64,000 nt of DNA from Saprospiraceae bacterium (GTDB lineage: Bacteria > Bacteroidota > Bacteroidia > Chitinophagales > Saprospiraceae), in assembly GCA_016722295.1 (NCBI GenBank), contig JADKGL010000026.1:408501-472500 (forward strand), given 5' to 3'. Every line of letters begins with the position of its first letter. Within the stretch, counting starts at the first letter, position 1. The notes under the pieces were generated by a model. It did no database searches. It saw nothing but the letters and a program-made list of their open reading frames with translations, and was not told the DNA's origin. Position numbers and translations under genes: made by a program. This document shows, piece by piece, positions 44,482-54,451 of the stretch.

Positions 44482-45159
44482 ATGAAAGTTTTATTAATAG
44501 AAGATGAACTAAAAACGGGCCAATCCATCAAATCTTACCTCCAAGAGGAGTGTAAATATGAGGTGATTTGGCATAATGATGGCTTAGCTGGTCTTAAAAC
44601 TGCTAAAGAGAATAATTTCGATATCATCCTATCTGATATCATCATGCCAGGAATGGATGGCATTACGTTATGCTCAAATTTAAGGGAGTTTGGAATCAAG
44701 ACGCCAATTCTCATTTTATCAGCGCTATATCAACCTGAGGATAAAGTACAGGGACTGAATGCTGGAGCGGATGATTATTTGGCAAAGCCATTTGATTTTG
44801 GTGAACTTTTAGCTCGAATTAATGCTTTAGTAAGAAGGAGTGTGAAATCAAAAGAAACTAGTGTTCTCAGTTTTTCAGATATTACTATAAATCTTTCTTC
44901 GATGGAAACCATTCGTGAAGGTCAAAAAATCAATTTGACACCTAAAGAATTTGCATTGTTGGAATATTTTTTAAGAAATAGCGAACGTGTCATTTCAAAG
45001 CAGGAACTCTTGGAAAAAGTTTGGAATCTGACTCATGAGATTAGTACCAATGTCATCGAAGTCTATGTAAATTATTTGAGAAATAAAATTGACAAAGGAT
45101 TTTCAAAGCGTTTAATTCATACTCACTTTGGTATTGGTTATGTCTTGCGTGAAGAATAA
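44482..45159 (+). CDS. OmpR-family response regulator
   Basis: 225 aa from ATG 44482 (MKVLLIEDELKTGQ); an upstream ATG at 44449 adds 11 atypical residues. The receiver domain has the acidic pair in IEDE, the phospho-acceptor Asp in IILSDIIMPGMDG, and KPFDFGELLARI. The C-terminal winged helix (about 130-225) shows INLTPKEFALLEYFLRNSERVISKQELLEKVW and HTHFGIGYVL. It is 3 bp before its kinase, and its operon ends in a haloperoxidase-like lipoprotein. Confidence 0.95.
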   Translation: MKVLLIEDELKTGQSIKSYLQEECKYEVIWHNDGLAGLKTAKENNFDIILSDIIMPGMDGITLCSNLREFGIKTPILILSALYQPEDKVQGLNAGADDYLAKPFDFGELLARINALVRRSVKSKETSVLSFSDITINLSSMETIREGQKINLTPKEFALLEYFLRNSERVISKQELLEKVWNLTHEISTNVIEVYVNYLRNKIDKGFSKRLIHTHFGIGYVLREE

Positions 45160-45162
45160 ATT

Positions 45163-46524
45163 ATGAAAATTCGTACCAAATTAACACTGCAATTTATTTT
45201 CATTTCTGCTATGATTTTTATAATCGCATTATATTTTATTTATAAGCAATTTCAAAAACATATAGAAGATGAACAATATACACTTCTCGAAAGTAAAGCA
45301 CTGATGACTGCAGAAATGGTACTTCGAGATGAAGAAAAGCTAAAGCCTATTGTACAAATTCCATCACAAAATTCTGATTTACCTACGACTGGAAATACTG
45401 CAATTTATAATGATAATTTTGAATGTGTATTTCGTATCAATAATTCAGCACCAACTACTAATACCAGAATACTTTCCGAAGTTAAACAATCTGGTTTTTT
45501 AAAATTTATTGAAGGTGGATTACAAGCAGTAGGAATTACTACCAATTCAAACAAAAATAATGAATTTTTAGTGGTCGCCTCAGATGTTCCAGATTATTCA
45601 AAACTCAAACAACTTAGAAATATTCTGTTTTTTAGTTTCTTTATAGTTATGCTTGCTGTTGCCGCAGGAGGATGGTTTTTTGCAAGACAATCCTTAAAGC
45701 CAGTGGAGCGAATTGTCTCAGAAGTTGAGAAGATCTTGCCATCTAATCTGAATAATAGATTGCCACTGATCAATCAAAAAGATGAATTATCTCATTTAGT
45801 GATCACTTTCAATAAACTTTTGGGTCGAATTGAAGAAGCTTTCCAATTACAGAAAAGTTTTATATCGAATGTCTCTCATGAGATAAAAAACCCAATAGCT
45901 GCTATTGATGCTCAAATTCAGTTGGCGAAAACTAAATTCAAGGAAAATCCCGAAGCTAGTAATATGTTGGATTCGATTCATGAGGACATTATTGAGATCA
46001 ATGAGACCAATGATAAGTTGCTACAACTTTCAAAATTTTATTCAGATAAGGCAAGTGTGAAATTTGAATTTGTCCGCATTGATGAGATTATTTTTGATTC
46101 GATAGATTACGTTTCTAAAAGTGACAAGCTCAGCAAAATCAATATTGAATTCATTCAGATGCCAGAAGACGAAAGCAAATTAAAAGTCTTGGGGAATGAA
46201 TTTTTATTGCGATCTGCAGTAATTAATTTGTTGGAGAATGCTTGTAAATTTGCAACAGATCAAACGGCTCAAATTACCTTGGATTTTTCAAATGCCCATA
46301 AAATTGATATCGATATCGTGAATAAAACCAAGTCACTCACTGTAGATGATTTGAATAAATTGTTTGAGCCATTTTATCGAAGTGTGAATCACAATTCTAT
46401 CAAAGGATCAGGATTAGGTCTATCCATAGTAAAAAGTATAATAGATTTACACCATTTTTCTATCGCTGTATCTATGATCGATTCTGATCATATTAATTTT
46501 AATATTTCAATTCCAACTGTATGA
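45163..46524 (+). CDS. HAMP sensor histidine kinase
   Basis: 453-aa inner-membrane sensor kinase for the adjacent OmpR-type regulator. Transmembrane helices at residues 7-28 and about 152-173 frame a periplasmic sensor of roughly 120 aa. A HAMP segment follows (RQSLKPVERIVSEVEKI). The HisKA motif is NVSHEIKNPIAAIDAQ with His239. ATPase boxes: NLLENACKFA, then GSGLGLSIVKSII. The periplasmic part has no recognised domain. Its stop overlaps the start of the next gene by 4 bp, so all three genes are coupled. Confidence 0.95.
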   Translation: MKIRTKLTLQFIFISAMIFIIALYFIYKQFQKHIEDEQYTLLESKALMTAEMVLRDEEKLKPIVQIPSQNSDLPTTGNTAIYNDNFECVFRINNSAPTTNTRILSEVKQSGFLKFIEGGLQAVGITTNSNKNNEFLVVASDVPDYSKLKQLRNILFFSFFIVMLAVAAGGWFFARQSLKPVERIVSEVEKILPSNLNNRLPLINQKDELSHLVITFNKLLGRIEEAFQLQKSFISNVSHEIKNPIAAIDAQIQLAKTKFKENPEASNMLDSIHEDIIEINETNDKLLQLSKFYSDKASVKFEFVRIDEIIFDSIDYVSKSDKLSKINIEFIQMPEDESKLKVLGNEFLLRSAVINLLENACKFATDQTAQITLDFSNAHKIDIDIVNKTKSLTVDDLNKLFEPFYRSVNHNSIKGSGLGLSIVKSIIDLHHFSIAVSMIDSDHINFNISIPTV

Positions 46525-47870
46525 AATATATGAAATTTGGATATCGAAAAACCATGTTTTATGCTGTACTGTGGATGTTATTTTTGCCATTTTTTCAATG
46601 TAAGGAATACTCAAAAAAAAGCTCAAATGATACAGTACAATTAATACTTGATTGGAATAAAATGCTTTTGAATTTAGTACAAACAAGTGAAGGTTACCGA
46701 CCTCCAGTTAGCGGTAGAATGTATTGTTATATGGGCTTGTCACTTTGGGAATGCAATCGTTTTTTTAACAAAGATCTCATTGAATTGAGTACTTTGTTTC
46801 CTGACTTTAAATTGCCTGTTGATAGTGTTCCGTTACGTATTGTACGAGATGCAGTAATTAATGCGAATTATGAAAGAATGGTACATCACTTTTTCCCTCA
46901 TGCGATTATGAGTATGCATAAAAGCTATCAGAGTTTTTATGAATCGAATAGGGTTAACTTATTATCAAAATATTCAAAATGGGACATAGATCAATCTGAA
47001 GATTTAGGCTTTAAAATAGCGGATGCTATATTTGAATTTTCTAAATTGGATAAAATAGGACATCAAAGTTTTGCATTTAATTTTGATCAGAATTATACAC
47101 CGCGTGTAGGAGATGGGCAATGGGTTTCTTTAGACTCAATGCCTGCTTTGTTGCCACATTGGGGACAAGCCAAATGGTTTTTATTGCCTCCTGATTCTAT
47201 AAAATTGGTGCCTCCTATTGAATTTTCAAATGAAAGAAGTTCAGAATTTTTCTCCCAGGCTTTAGAGGTATTTACTATTTCTAGACCATTGACTTCTGAA
47301 AGACGTTGGATAGCTGAATTTTGGAGTGATGATTTTCATGGGATTACATTTTGTGCTGTTTCGCGATGGATATCTATCTTGATACAATATACAGAACAGA
47401 ATCCTAACACAGTGGAGGTTTTGGTTGAGACATTATTCAGAATGGGTTTAGCTTTAAATGATGCCACAGTATTTGTTTGGTCTAAAAAGTACATTTATAA
47501 TGTTGAACGCCCGGATACTTATATTCGTAGAAACGTAAATAAAAATTGGGAACCACTTCACCATACTCCAAATTTTCCATCTTATCCTTCAGGCCATGCT
47601 ACTTTTGGAGCAGCTGCAGGAGAAGTACTTAAAGCAATCTTTGGCAATAAAATACAATTTACAGATAGAAGCCATGAAACAAAAAAAGAGTTTAATGGTA
47701 CTCCCCGCAAATTTACAACAATTGATGCAATGGTCAATGAAAATGCATTGTCTAGACTATACCTTGGGGTTCACTATCGCATGGATTGTGAAGAAGGATT
47801 GAATGTTGGTAAAATAATTGGCAAAAAAGCCGTTGAACTTTCTTTATTAAAAAATCAAGTTAAAAACTAG
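46521..47870 (+). CDS. Vanadium haloperoxidase / PAP2-like lipoprotein, copy 2
   Basis: 449-aa paralogue of the divergent lipoprotein at 42786. The signal AVLWMLFLPFFQC ends in a cysteine that can be lipidated. The full motif set is present: K-YIYNVE-RP, SYPSGHATFGAAAG, SRLYLGVHYRMD. The WIAEFWSDD segment is also shared with copy 1. The C-terminal half is clearly homologous; the N-terminal half is more diverged. It is the third gene of the response-regulator/kinase operon, overlapping the kinase by 4 bp. That arrangement suggests the two-component system senses or controls the reaction. Confidence 0.91.
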   Translation: MKYMKFGYRKTMFYAVLWMLFLPFFQCKEYSKKSSNDTVQLILDWNKMLLNLVQTSEGYRPPVSGRMYCYMGLSLWECNRFFNKDLIELSTLFPDFKLPVDSVPLRIVRDAVINANYERMVHHFFPHAIMSMHKSYQSFYESNRVNLLSKYSKWDIDQSEDLGFKIADAIFEFSKLDKIGHQSFAFNFDQNYTPRVGDGQWVSLDSMPALLPHWGQAKWFLLPPDSIKLVPPIEFSNERSSEFFSQALEVFTISRPLTSERRWIAEFWSDDFHGITFCAVSRWISILIQYTEQNPNTVEVLVETLFRMGLALNDATVFVWSKKYIYNVERPDTYIRRNVNKNWEPLHHTPNFPSYPSGHATFGAAAGEVLKAIFGNKIQFTDRSHETKKEFNGTPRKFTTIDAMVNENALSRLYLGVHYRMDCEEGLNVGKIIGKKAVELSLLKNQVKN

Positions 47871-47872
47871 AT

Positions 47873-48091
47873 TTATTTCTTTTTCAAATAAATTGTTTTT
47901 AATACCAATGTACTACCATCTACCTTACATTCAATAGCATCTGTATCATCTGTTGTTCTTATTTTTTTGATAACAGTACCACGTTTTAAATTAGTACCTC
48001 CTTTTACTTTTAAATCTTGTGTAACTAAAACTGTATCTCCATCTACAAGAATATTGCCGTTACAGTCTTTTACAATTACTTTATCTTCCAT
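47873..48091 (-). CDS. PhnA-domain protein
   Basis: 72-aa cytoplasmic protein matching the PhnA C-terminal domain: VKDCNGNILVDGDTVLVTQDLKVKGG, LKRGTVIKKIRTTDDTDAIECKVDG, and LVLKTIYLKKK. The zinc ribbon that precedes this domain in longer PhnA proteins is absent, as in many short family members. Despite its name, the family is not tied to phosphonate breakdown. It is 12 bp after prfA on the same strand and converges on the haloperoxidase-like gene 3 bp away. Confidence 0.88.
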   Translation of the reverse strand: MEDKVIVKDCNGNILVDGDTVLVTQDLKVKGGTNLKRGTVIKKIRTTDDTDAIECKVDGSTLVLKTIYLKKK

Positions 48092-48103
48092 AATTTAATG
48101 TAT

Positions 48104-49177
48104 TTAATCTTGCTCTCCTTTTAATTTTTCCATGTTTTCTGCTACTCGTAAGGCTTCAATGACATCATCTAATTGACCATTGATCAGCCCTACCAAATTA
48201 TAGCTTGTATAATTAATCCGATGATCCGTCATCCGATTTTGTGGAAAATTATAAGTACGAATTTTATCAGATCGATCCCCTGTGCCTACTAAAGATCTAC
48301 GTTCAGAGGCGACAGTTTTTTCATAAGTTTCGATCTGTACATCTTTGATTTTTTGAATCAATCGACCCATTGCGATTTCTCTGTTCTTATGCTGACTCCG
48401 ACTGTCTGTACTTTCTGCTACAATTCCTGTAGGCAGGTGTGTGAATCTAACACCAGATTCTGTTTTGTTGACATGCTGGCCTCCTGCTCCACTAGATCTA
48501 AAAGTATCAACCCTCAAATCAGCTTTATTTACATCGACATCTTCTATTTCTAATTTTGGCATCACCACAACTGTTGCAGCAGAAGTATGAACTCTTCCTG
48601 AGGCTTCAGTTTCAGGTACTCTTTGTACTCGATGTGCACCTGATTCAAATTTTAATTTGCCATAAACATCCACACCACTTACGTCCAATACTACTTTCGA
48701 AAAACCACCAACAGATCCTTCATTTTCTGTAAGCAATTCATATGTCCAACCAAGTGTGTCAAAATATCTCGTATACATTCGAAAAAGGTCACCTGCAAAT
48801 AAACTAGCTTCACTACCGCCTGTGCCAGCTCGAATTTCAAAAATTACATCTTTGCTATCTTCTGGATCTTTTGGGATTAACATAATTTTTAATTCAGCTT
48901 CGATTTTTTCTAACTGAACTTTGGCTTCATCCATCTCAGATCGCGCCATCTCTTTCATTTCAACATCATCAGATTGGAGCAACTCTTGTGCACCTAGTAT
49001 GTCATTTTGGTATTTTTTATAATCTACCAAATGATTCATAATGGGTTGGAGATCTTTATATTCTTTACTAGTTTTTGTATACTCTTTTACATTACTGACC
49101 ACTTCTGGATCGGACAATCGTTCTTCCAGATATTTGTATCGTTCATGTATGGTCTCCAATTTTTTAATAATGTCCAT
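48104..49177 (-). CDS. prfA: Peptide chain release factor 1
   Basis: 357 aa from ATG 49177 (MDIIKKLETIHERY), which matches the family's usual N-terminus better than the ATG at 49195. RF1 recognises UAA and UAG. Its stop-codon-reading PxT motif is RVPETEASGRVH. The catalytic GGQ is FRSSGAGGQHVNKTESGVR, followed by the tail RTYNFPQNRMTDHRINYT. RF2's SPF motif is absent, so the assignment to RF1 is firm. It is co-transcribed with the PhnA-like gene. Confidence 0.97.
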   Translation of the reverse strand: MDIIKKLETIHERYKYLEERLSDPEVVSNVKEYTKTSKEYKDLQPIMNHLVDYKKYQNDILGAQELLQSDDVEMKEMARSEMDEAKVQLEKIEAELKIMLIPKDPEDSKDVIFEIRAGTGGSEASLFAGDLFRMYTRYFDTLGWTYELLTENEGSVGGFSKVVLDVSGVDVYGKLKFESGAHRVQRVPETEASGRVHTSAATVVVMPKLEIEDVDVNKADLRVDTFRSSGAGGQHVNKTESGVRFTHLPTGIVAESTDSRSQHKNREIAMGRLIQKIKDVQIETYEKTVASERRSLVGTGDRSDKIRTYNFPQNRMTDHRINYTSYNLVGLINGQLDDVIEALRVAENMEKLKGEQD

Positions 49178-49262
49178 GAATCCTAAATTGGGCACAAACC
49201 TACAATAATTTTGCTTGAAGTTTATCCCGTTGAGAGTTTATTAAGAAAATTGTGCAAAATAA

Positions 49263-49294
49263 AAAACCTCCTTGAAATCATCCAAGGAGGTTTT
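49263..49294 (-). terminator. Terminator after the giant T9SS gene
   Basis: AAAACCTCCTTG pairs with CAAGGAGGTTTT around an 8-base loop. Read on the minus strand it is followed by T-rich DNA. It lies 31 bp past the stop of the 49325 gene and upstream of prfA. Confidence 0.88.
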
Positions 49295-49324
49295 GATATT
49301 TCCACGGGGGGAAGAAGAAATATT

Positions 49325-52300
49325 TTAATCTAGTAACACCATACGCTTAGTGTCTGTGTGATTTTTACTATCCAATTGATAATAATAAATGCCACTACCA
49401 TTAAATTTTGATTTTTGAATTGTAATGGTATTCAATCCTTTTGTTGCATCTGTTTCTTTAATATAAATGACTTTTCCAGAAAGATCATAAATTGTTAACG
49501 TAACGGCTTCTTCTTGACTTACATAGAATTGGATCGCTGTTTGATCTTTGAATGGATTTGGATTATTTTGATAAAGTTCAAAATCCAATTCTTTGCTAGA
49601 AATTGAATTTCTAGATTTTAATTCTATGTCCATTGGTGCTAATGTATGATCATAAGCTTCTGCATTTGTAATATCAGATGTTAATCGAATTATATTTGCA
49701 ATTTCTGAACCTTGTTTTACTTTGAAATGGATCTGGAACAATTTTTCTTCACCATTTGAAATTTGAGGATTTGATTCATTCCAACTGAAAGCAATTTTTC
49801 CTTGATCTACTGAATGTAATCCAAGATTGTTATCTTCAATTTGGATCGCAGAAGAACTCACTTTTAAAAATTCAAGTTTTGATGCATCGAAATTTAAAGT
49901 AAACTGCATTCCAGCGATTTCTTGCAATTGTGATGAATATACATCCATAATATAGTTCTCCCCTGAATTTACACTTTTGCTATTTATTTCAAGAGTAAAA
50001 TTTTTAGTAGAGCGAGTAGTACCTTTATCTTGTAGATTCACTATTGCTGATCGATTGATATCCCCGATTTTTACACCTATAAAATTCATATACATTGATT
50101 CTTCAAGTGTGCGAACCATTCTTTCTGTAGGGAATGTGTATGGTGAGGTTGGATCTGTGAAATGGAAATCAGATGGAATGTACACCCAAGACAAATTCCT
50201 AGAAAACTTCGCAATATTTCCTAAAATTAATTTTCTCAAATCTGTCAAATCTGCAGCCGTAATACTGCCTGATTTATTAATATCAGCAGCTATTAATAAG
50301 TATGGATCTGTAATAGATTCTGTACCTATAATATGCTTTTGAATTTTAGCTATATCAGCTGTACTTATACCATTTAAATAGTCTTCCTTTGCTACAGGTT
50401 TTACGATGAAGTCATCATTTACTCTTAGGTCTTTAAATAAATACATTCCATTAGCAGAAGTTTTATTGCTTGATAGTAATGCTCCTGCATTGTATAAGTC
50501 AACATCCACTTGATTTATTGCTTTATTATCAGAAGTTTTGATTAATCCTGAAATTGTGCTTTTTGAGAAAGTTGAAGGATCTGGACACAATCCATTATCT
50601 TGAATAACGATTGTCGTTTTACAGAAATCAGTATTTCCTTCTTCATCTTCTACCCACATTTCTACATCTAGTATATATTGATCTTTTATTCTATCTCTTA
50701 CAAAATCTTCACAACAGATTCTTACACTTTTCTTCGAAGTATCTCCATCAAAATAAAATTTCAATTTATTTTCTTCAGTACAATTGTCAAAACTTCCACG
50801 ATTTAAATCAATGGCCCAAACATCAATACATCCTGAGCTAGGCATTGGAACAGTGATAATTCCAGGATGACAATAAGGAGTTGGTGCCTTGCAATCCTTT
50901 ACTGTAATTACAGTGTCACATTTCGTAAGATTTCCACAACCATCTTCTACATAAAATTGAAATCTGTGTTTGCCTATCGGATAAATACCAGTGGCATCAA
51001 ACCCTTTAGTATCATCATCTGCAAATGGATTATTGTGGAAAGCTGGTAGTTCGCCTCTCTGATGTGCAAGTTTTGTATTAGAACCTACATGATATTCAAA
51101 GCTTCCATCATTGAATAAATCTAATTTGTATTCATAGAATAACCAGTTTTCAGGAGTACATGAGTCGAATGCCATTGGGATGATTTCAATGTGGCTCATA
51201 CATCTGCCAGTACTACTATTTCTTACTGCTGGAGTGCATGGACCAGTTGAACAAGTTACAGTTGGTTTGTTTTTATCAGACACTTTTATTATTTGTGTAA
51301 AACTCCATCTGCCTGTATTTGGTGCACGAATTGGATCATAATTACACCAATCAATAACTTTCCACTTTCTAAGAATTTTATAGCATGCATCAGGCTCAAT
51401 GTCGAATTGTTCGTCTTCATATGCAATTGCTATTAATGCGCAATGATCATCAGCCCCATTGACAATTATAGGTTTGCCTAAAGCTGGATTATCAGGGCTT
51501 GTATTTGCATTACATCCTTCAACTAAAACTGGTGATCCATCACAATTTGGCCATATTATATCGTCTGTATTACTGCAATGCGTTTCTGAAATATAGAATG
51601 GATCACAGTCTACAACCCAAATGGTTTGAGTAGCTCTGACAAATGCACCATTTGATCCACGTGCGATAAAATTTCTTTGGATTTTACCTACACCACATTG
51701 ACGAAGATCTTCCACATTAATGATCGGATCAATGCCACATGCTGAAAGTATATAACCATCACTACCCCAAAGTAAATCGTATTTGTCATCTGGATGGCTG
51801 TTTGAAAATAAGTCATCAAAATAATTGCATGCCTTATTTGGAGCAGGCTGAAGATGTGGTGGAAATCCTGCCACATAGCCAGGATATCCTGAAAGTAAAT
51901 GCGCTTCACAAAATTGGTTACACACAATATCTTTTGTTAAAACTTTTCCCCTCCAAGCAATATCTTTAACGATCTTGCCAAATGTAGAATCATTTGGATT
52001 TGATAATGCATTTATATCAAACCAATACATACAGCTTACAACTACATCAGGTGGAGCGACAAGTGTAGGTATAGATTTATCTTGGACTTCAACTTCAACC
52101 ATACAATCAGAATATCTTCCCCATAAAAATCCACCCGGCAACATCCAGCTTGGCTGTATACCACCTACACCAGGATTCGTATCAAATACTCTGAATACAA
52201 CTCTTATTGAATTTCCTACATCTGTACAACAGAATTTTACAGCATCGTCAAAATAGACTTGATTTCCTGTTCTTGCAGGGTCATCATCACCATTAGCTCC

Positions 52301-54451
52301 TTTGCAAATCGAAGTTTGAGAAGCTGTAGTTCCACTTAAGGTTCCAGCCAATTCATCCATTCGAATTACTTTAAAATAGAGGTGATTTGAACAATTGTCA
52401 TGAGACCCATCATTAAAGGATTCAGCTAATACTTTTGCCGTGTTTTCCCCAGGGCTTAAATTTCCTGTGATACTAACCACAGTTTTAGTTTGGCACACAG
52501 GATTTGGAGGAGAGTCGTCTCTTACATCAATGATTATTTTTTTCTCTGTTACATTACCACAACAATCTTCAGCTACAATCCAAGCCTCTTGAGTTCCTAA
52601 AGGAAGGTCGACAGCAACATAGCCATTCGTTTCATCACCAGTTACTGTTCCAATAGATAGGCGTACAGTATAGCTTGTAGTGATAGAACAATCATCTTTA
52701 ATCCAAGGTGCGGAAATAACCCATTTGCCTTTACATTCCCAAATGTCTGTACCGATTGAAATAGAATCAGGATATAGAATTTGAGGGCCTAGCGTATCCA
52801 TTACTTTAATGATTTGACTATATTCGCGTACAGATCCAGAGCACCAATCCACCATACTCCATTGACGCAATATTTTATAACATCCTACCTCTCCTGCATC
52901 GCAATTGTCCTTAGCTAAAGATATTTTAACATCTGAAAATGTTGAAGCAATATTCGAACAAGTATTATTGGCAGGTCTTCCTGTGCCTAACCACATAATA
53001 TTCGTATTGCTATTCCAACAACTTACAGCATCTGGATGTGCAGGATAATATATTGGATCTGGACTGGGATGAGTAGCATATGAACCCGCTTCAATACAAT
53101 TCCATCCCAATACTTTAGGTCTTCTTAAACCAGTAGCTAAATAGTAAGTTGAATCTAACAAATATCCATCAACACAAAGTGGTGCTCCAACGATATGGGT
53201 GGATATATCTTTTGAAGTATCTAGTTTTTGGCTACATAGTAACATGGGTTGATGACCAGCTAAACCATCATAATGTGGTGGTGTAGAGACAAAGGCAAGA
53301 GGAGCTAAATTCACGGTAATTTTTTGAATACATTCTCCTTTATTTTTTGCTCCATCAATGGCTACCCAATGTCTGTAGATGATTTTTTCATAACCTAAAG
53401 AACATGAACCGTTTTCAATCACATCATAGTAAGTTAGAGATGCAGCACCGCAGTTTTCAATCACAAATGGTGATCCTAAAGCTAATGGACTAAGATCAGC
53501 ACCGCAAAGTACAAAGAATTCCTCAGGACAAATTAATAGAGGAGCTTGCTTGTCTTCTACTCGGATTTTACTCCAACAAAGGTTACCGGTGATTGGATCT
53601 TTGATCATGACTTTGTAAGACTTCCCAGCCCTTGTAATTCCTAGTTGAGGTCCTGGTGCTGGATGATCATCGATTGCTTCCCCTGTCACCCAATCAGTAA
53701 CTGTGATTATATAATCTGGAACTCCACAGCTCCAATTTTCTCCTTCTAATACCATAGAAGGCTCTACAGTAACTAAACAGCTTTCGTCAAAGCTCACTTG
53801 GATATCGTCATCACATACCATAGCTCCGATGTGAGGTACACTGAGATTGATGCCAAATTCCCCAACTGCAAAACCTGCCGCAGCGACTGGCATTGTAATT
53901 TGTATTGTAGTCAATACACAAGCTGTGCCCGTAGTATAAAATCCTATATAATGAGCCCCTCCAAAACCATCTATAACTATCGGTCCTGAAGTTGTTCCAT
54001 CATTTGCTGTTGCAACTACATTATAAGGTAATTGATCATTTGGTTCAGCATAGAAATAGAATGCATTTGTTCCTGCAGGTAAATTTATTGTGATTATCGA
54101 TAAAGAAGTGTTATACACATCACCTAAATAACCATGGCTCCAAGTTTCCCATCCATCGCCCACCTTTACATGGTGTAAGCCAATTGGCATGCCAGAAGCC
54201 GAGAAGGCAATCTCTCCAGGACATACGCTACTATAAGGAACGGTTGTTACATCTGCTGGATAAGGTCTTGCATCAGAAGCAAATGGAATCATTGACCACG
54301 GTCCCAATGTAGAGGGAGGTGCAGTAGTTCCTGGACTTCCGTCAAATATAATACCAGCAAAAAGTTGGCACGATAATTGAATACTTAAAAATATCATTAA
54401 GAATCTATTTCTTAATGATGGACGACACAATGTAAAAAATTGTCTGTTCAT
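49325..54451 (-). CDS. Giant T9SS-sorted surface protein with dockerin-like and cohesin-like modules
   Basis: 1708 aa from ATG 54451. The signal peptide is RNRFLMIFLSIQLSCQLFAG. Most of the length (about residues 170-1330) is a series of cysteine-rich, Ig-like segments of the type found in Saprospiraceae surface proteins (DKNKPTVTC, KDCKAPTPYC, CQTKTVVSITGN). At about 1385 is a dockerin type I-like calcium loop (ADINKSGSITAADLTDLRKL). A cohesin-like strand module follows near 1490-1600 (MQFTLNFDASKLEFLKVSSS). The end (about 1630-1708, NNPNPFKDQTAIQFYV...GSGIYYYQL) is a T9SS type A sorting domain. Probably an adhesin or matrix component. It is single-gene, with inverted repeats upstream and a terminator downstream. 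An extra in-frame GTG lies at 54457. Confidence 0.9.
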   Translation of the reverse strand: MNRQFFTLCRPSLRNRFLMIFLSIQLSCQLFAGIIFDGSPGTTAPPSTLGPWSMIPFASDARPYPADVTTVPYSSVCPGEIAFSASGMPIGLHHVKVGDGWETWSHGYLGDVYNTSLSIITINLPAGTNAFYFYAEPNDQLPYNVVATANDGTTSGPIVIDGFGGAHYIGFYTTGTACVLTTIQITMPVAAAGFAVGEFGINLSVPHIGAMVCDDDIQVSFDESCLVTVEPSMVLEGENWSCGVPDYIITVTDWVTGEAIDDHPAPGPQLGITRAGKSYKVMIKDPITGNLCWSKIRVEDKQAPLLICPEEFFVLCGADLSPLALGSPFVIENCGAASLTYYDVIENGSCSLGYEKIIYRHWVAIDGAKNKGECIQKITVNLAPLAFVSTPPHYDGLAGHQPMLLCSQKLDTSKDISTHIVGAPLCVDGYLLDSTYYLATGLRRPKVLGWNCIEAGSYATHPSPDPIYYPAHPDAVSCWNSNTNIMWLGTGRPANNTCSNIASTFSDVKISLAKDNCDAGEVGCYKILRQWSMVDWCSGSVREYSQIIKVMDTLGPQILYPDSISIGTDIWECKGKWVISAPWIKDDCSITTSYTVRLSIGTVTGDETNGYVAVDLPLGTQEAWIVAEDCCGNVTEKKIIIDVRDDSPPNPVCQTKTVVSITGNLSPGENTAKVLAESFNDGSHDNCSNHLYFKVIRMDELAGTLSGTTASQTSICKGANGDDDPARTGNQVYFDDAVKFCCTDVGNSIRVVFRVFDTNPGVGGIQPSWMLPGGFLWGRYSDCMVEVEVQDKSIPTLVAPPDVVVSCMYWFDINALSNPNDSTFGKIVKDIAWRGKVLTKDIVCNQFCEAHLLSGYPGYVAGFPPHLQPAPNKACNYFDDLFSNSHPDDKYDLLWGSDGYILSACGIDPIINVEDLRQCGVGKIQRNFIARGSNGAFVRATQTIWVVDCDPFYISETHCSNTDDIIWPNCDGSPVLVEGCNANTSPDNPALGKPIIVNGADDHCALIAIAYEDEQFDIEPDACYKILRKWKVIDWCNYDPIRAPNTGRWSFTQIIKVSDKNKPTVTCSTGPCTPAVRNSSTGRCMSHIEIIPMAFDSCTPENWLFYEYKLDLFNDGSFEYHVGSNTKLAHQRGELPAFHNNPFADDDTKGFDATGIYPIGKHRFQFYVEDGCGNLTKCDTVITVKDCKAPTPYCHPGIITVPMPSSGCIDVWAIDLNRGSFDNCTEENKLKFYFDGDTSKKSVRICCEDFVRDRIKDQYILDVEMWVEDEEGNTDFCKTTIVIQDNGLCPDPSTFSKSTISGLIKTSDNKAINQVDVDLYNAGALLSSNKTSANGMYLFKDLRVNDDFIVKPVAKEDYLNGISTADIAKIQKHIIGTESITDPYLLIAADINKSGSITAADLTDLRKLILGNIAKFSRNLSWVYIPSDFHFTDPTSPYTFPTERMVRTLEESMYMNFIGVKIGDINRSAIVNLQDKGTTRSTKNFTLEINSKSVNSGENYIMDVYSSQLQEIAGMQFTLNFDASKLEFLKVSSSAIQIEDNNLGLHSVDQGKIAFSWNESNPQISNGEEKLFQIHFKVKQGSEIANIIRLTSDITNAEAYDHTLAPMDIELKSRNSISSKELDFELYQNNPNPFKDQTAIQFYVSQEEAVTLTIYDLSGKVIYIKETDATKGLNTITIQKSKFNGSGIYYYQLDSKNHTDTKRMVLLD

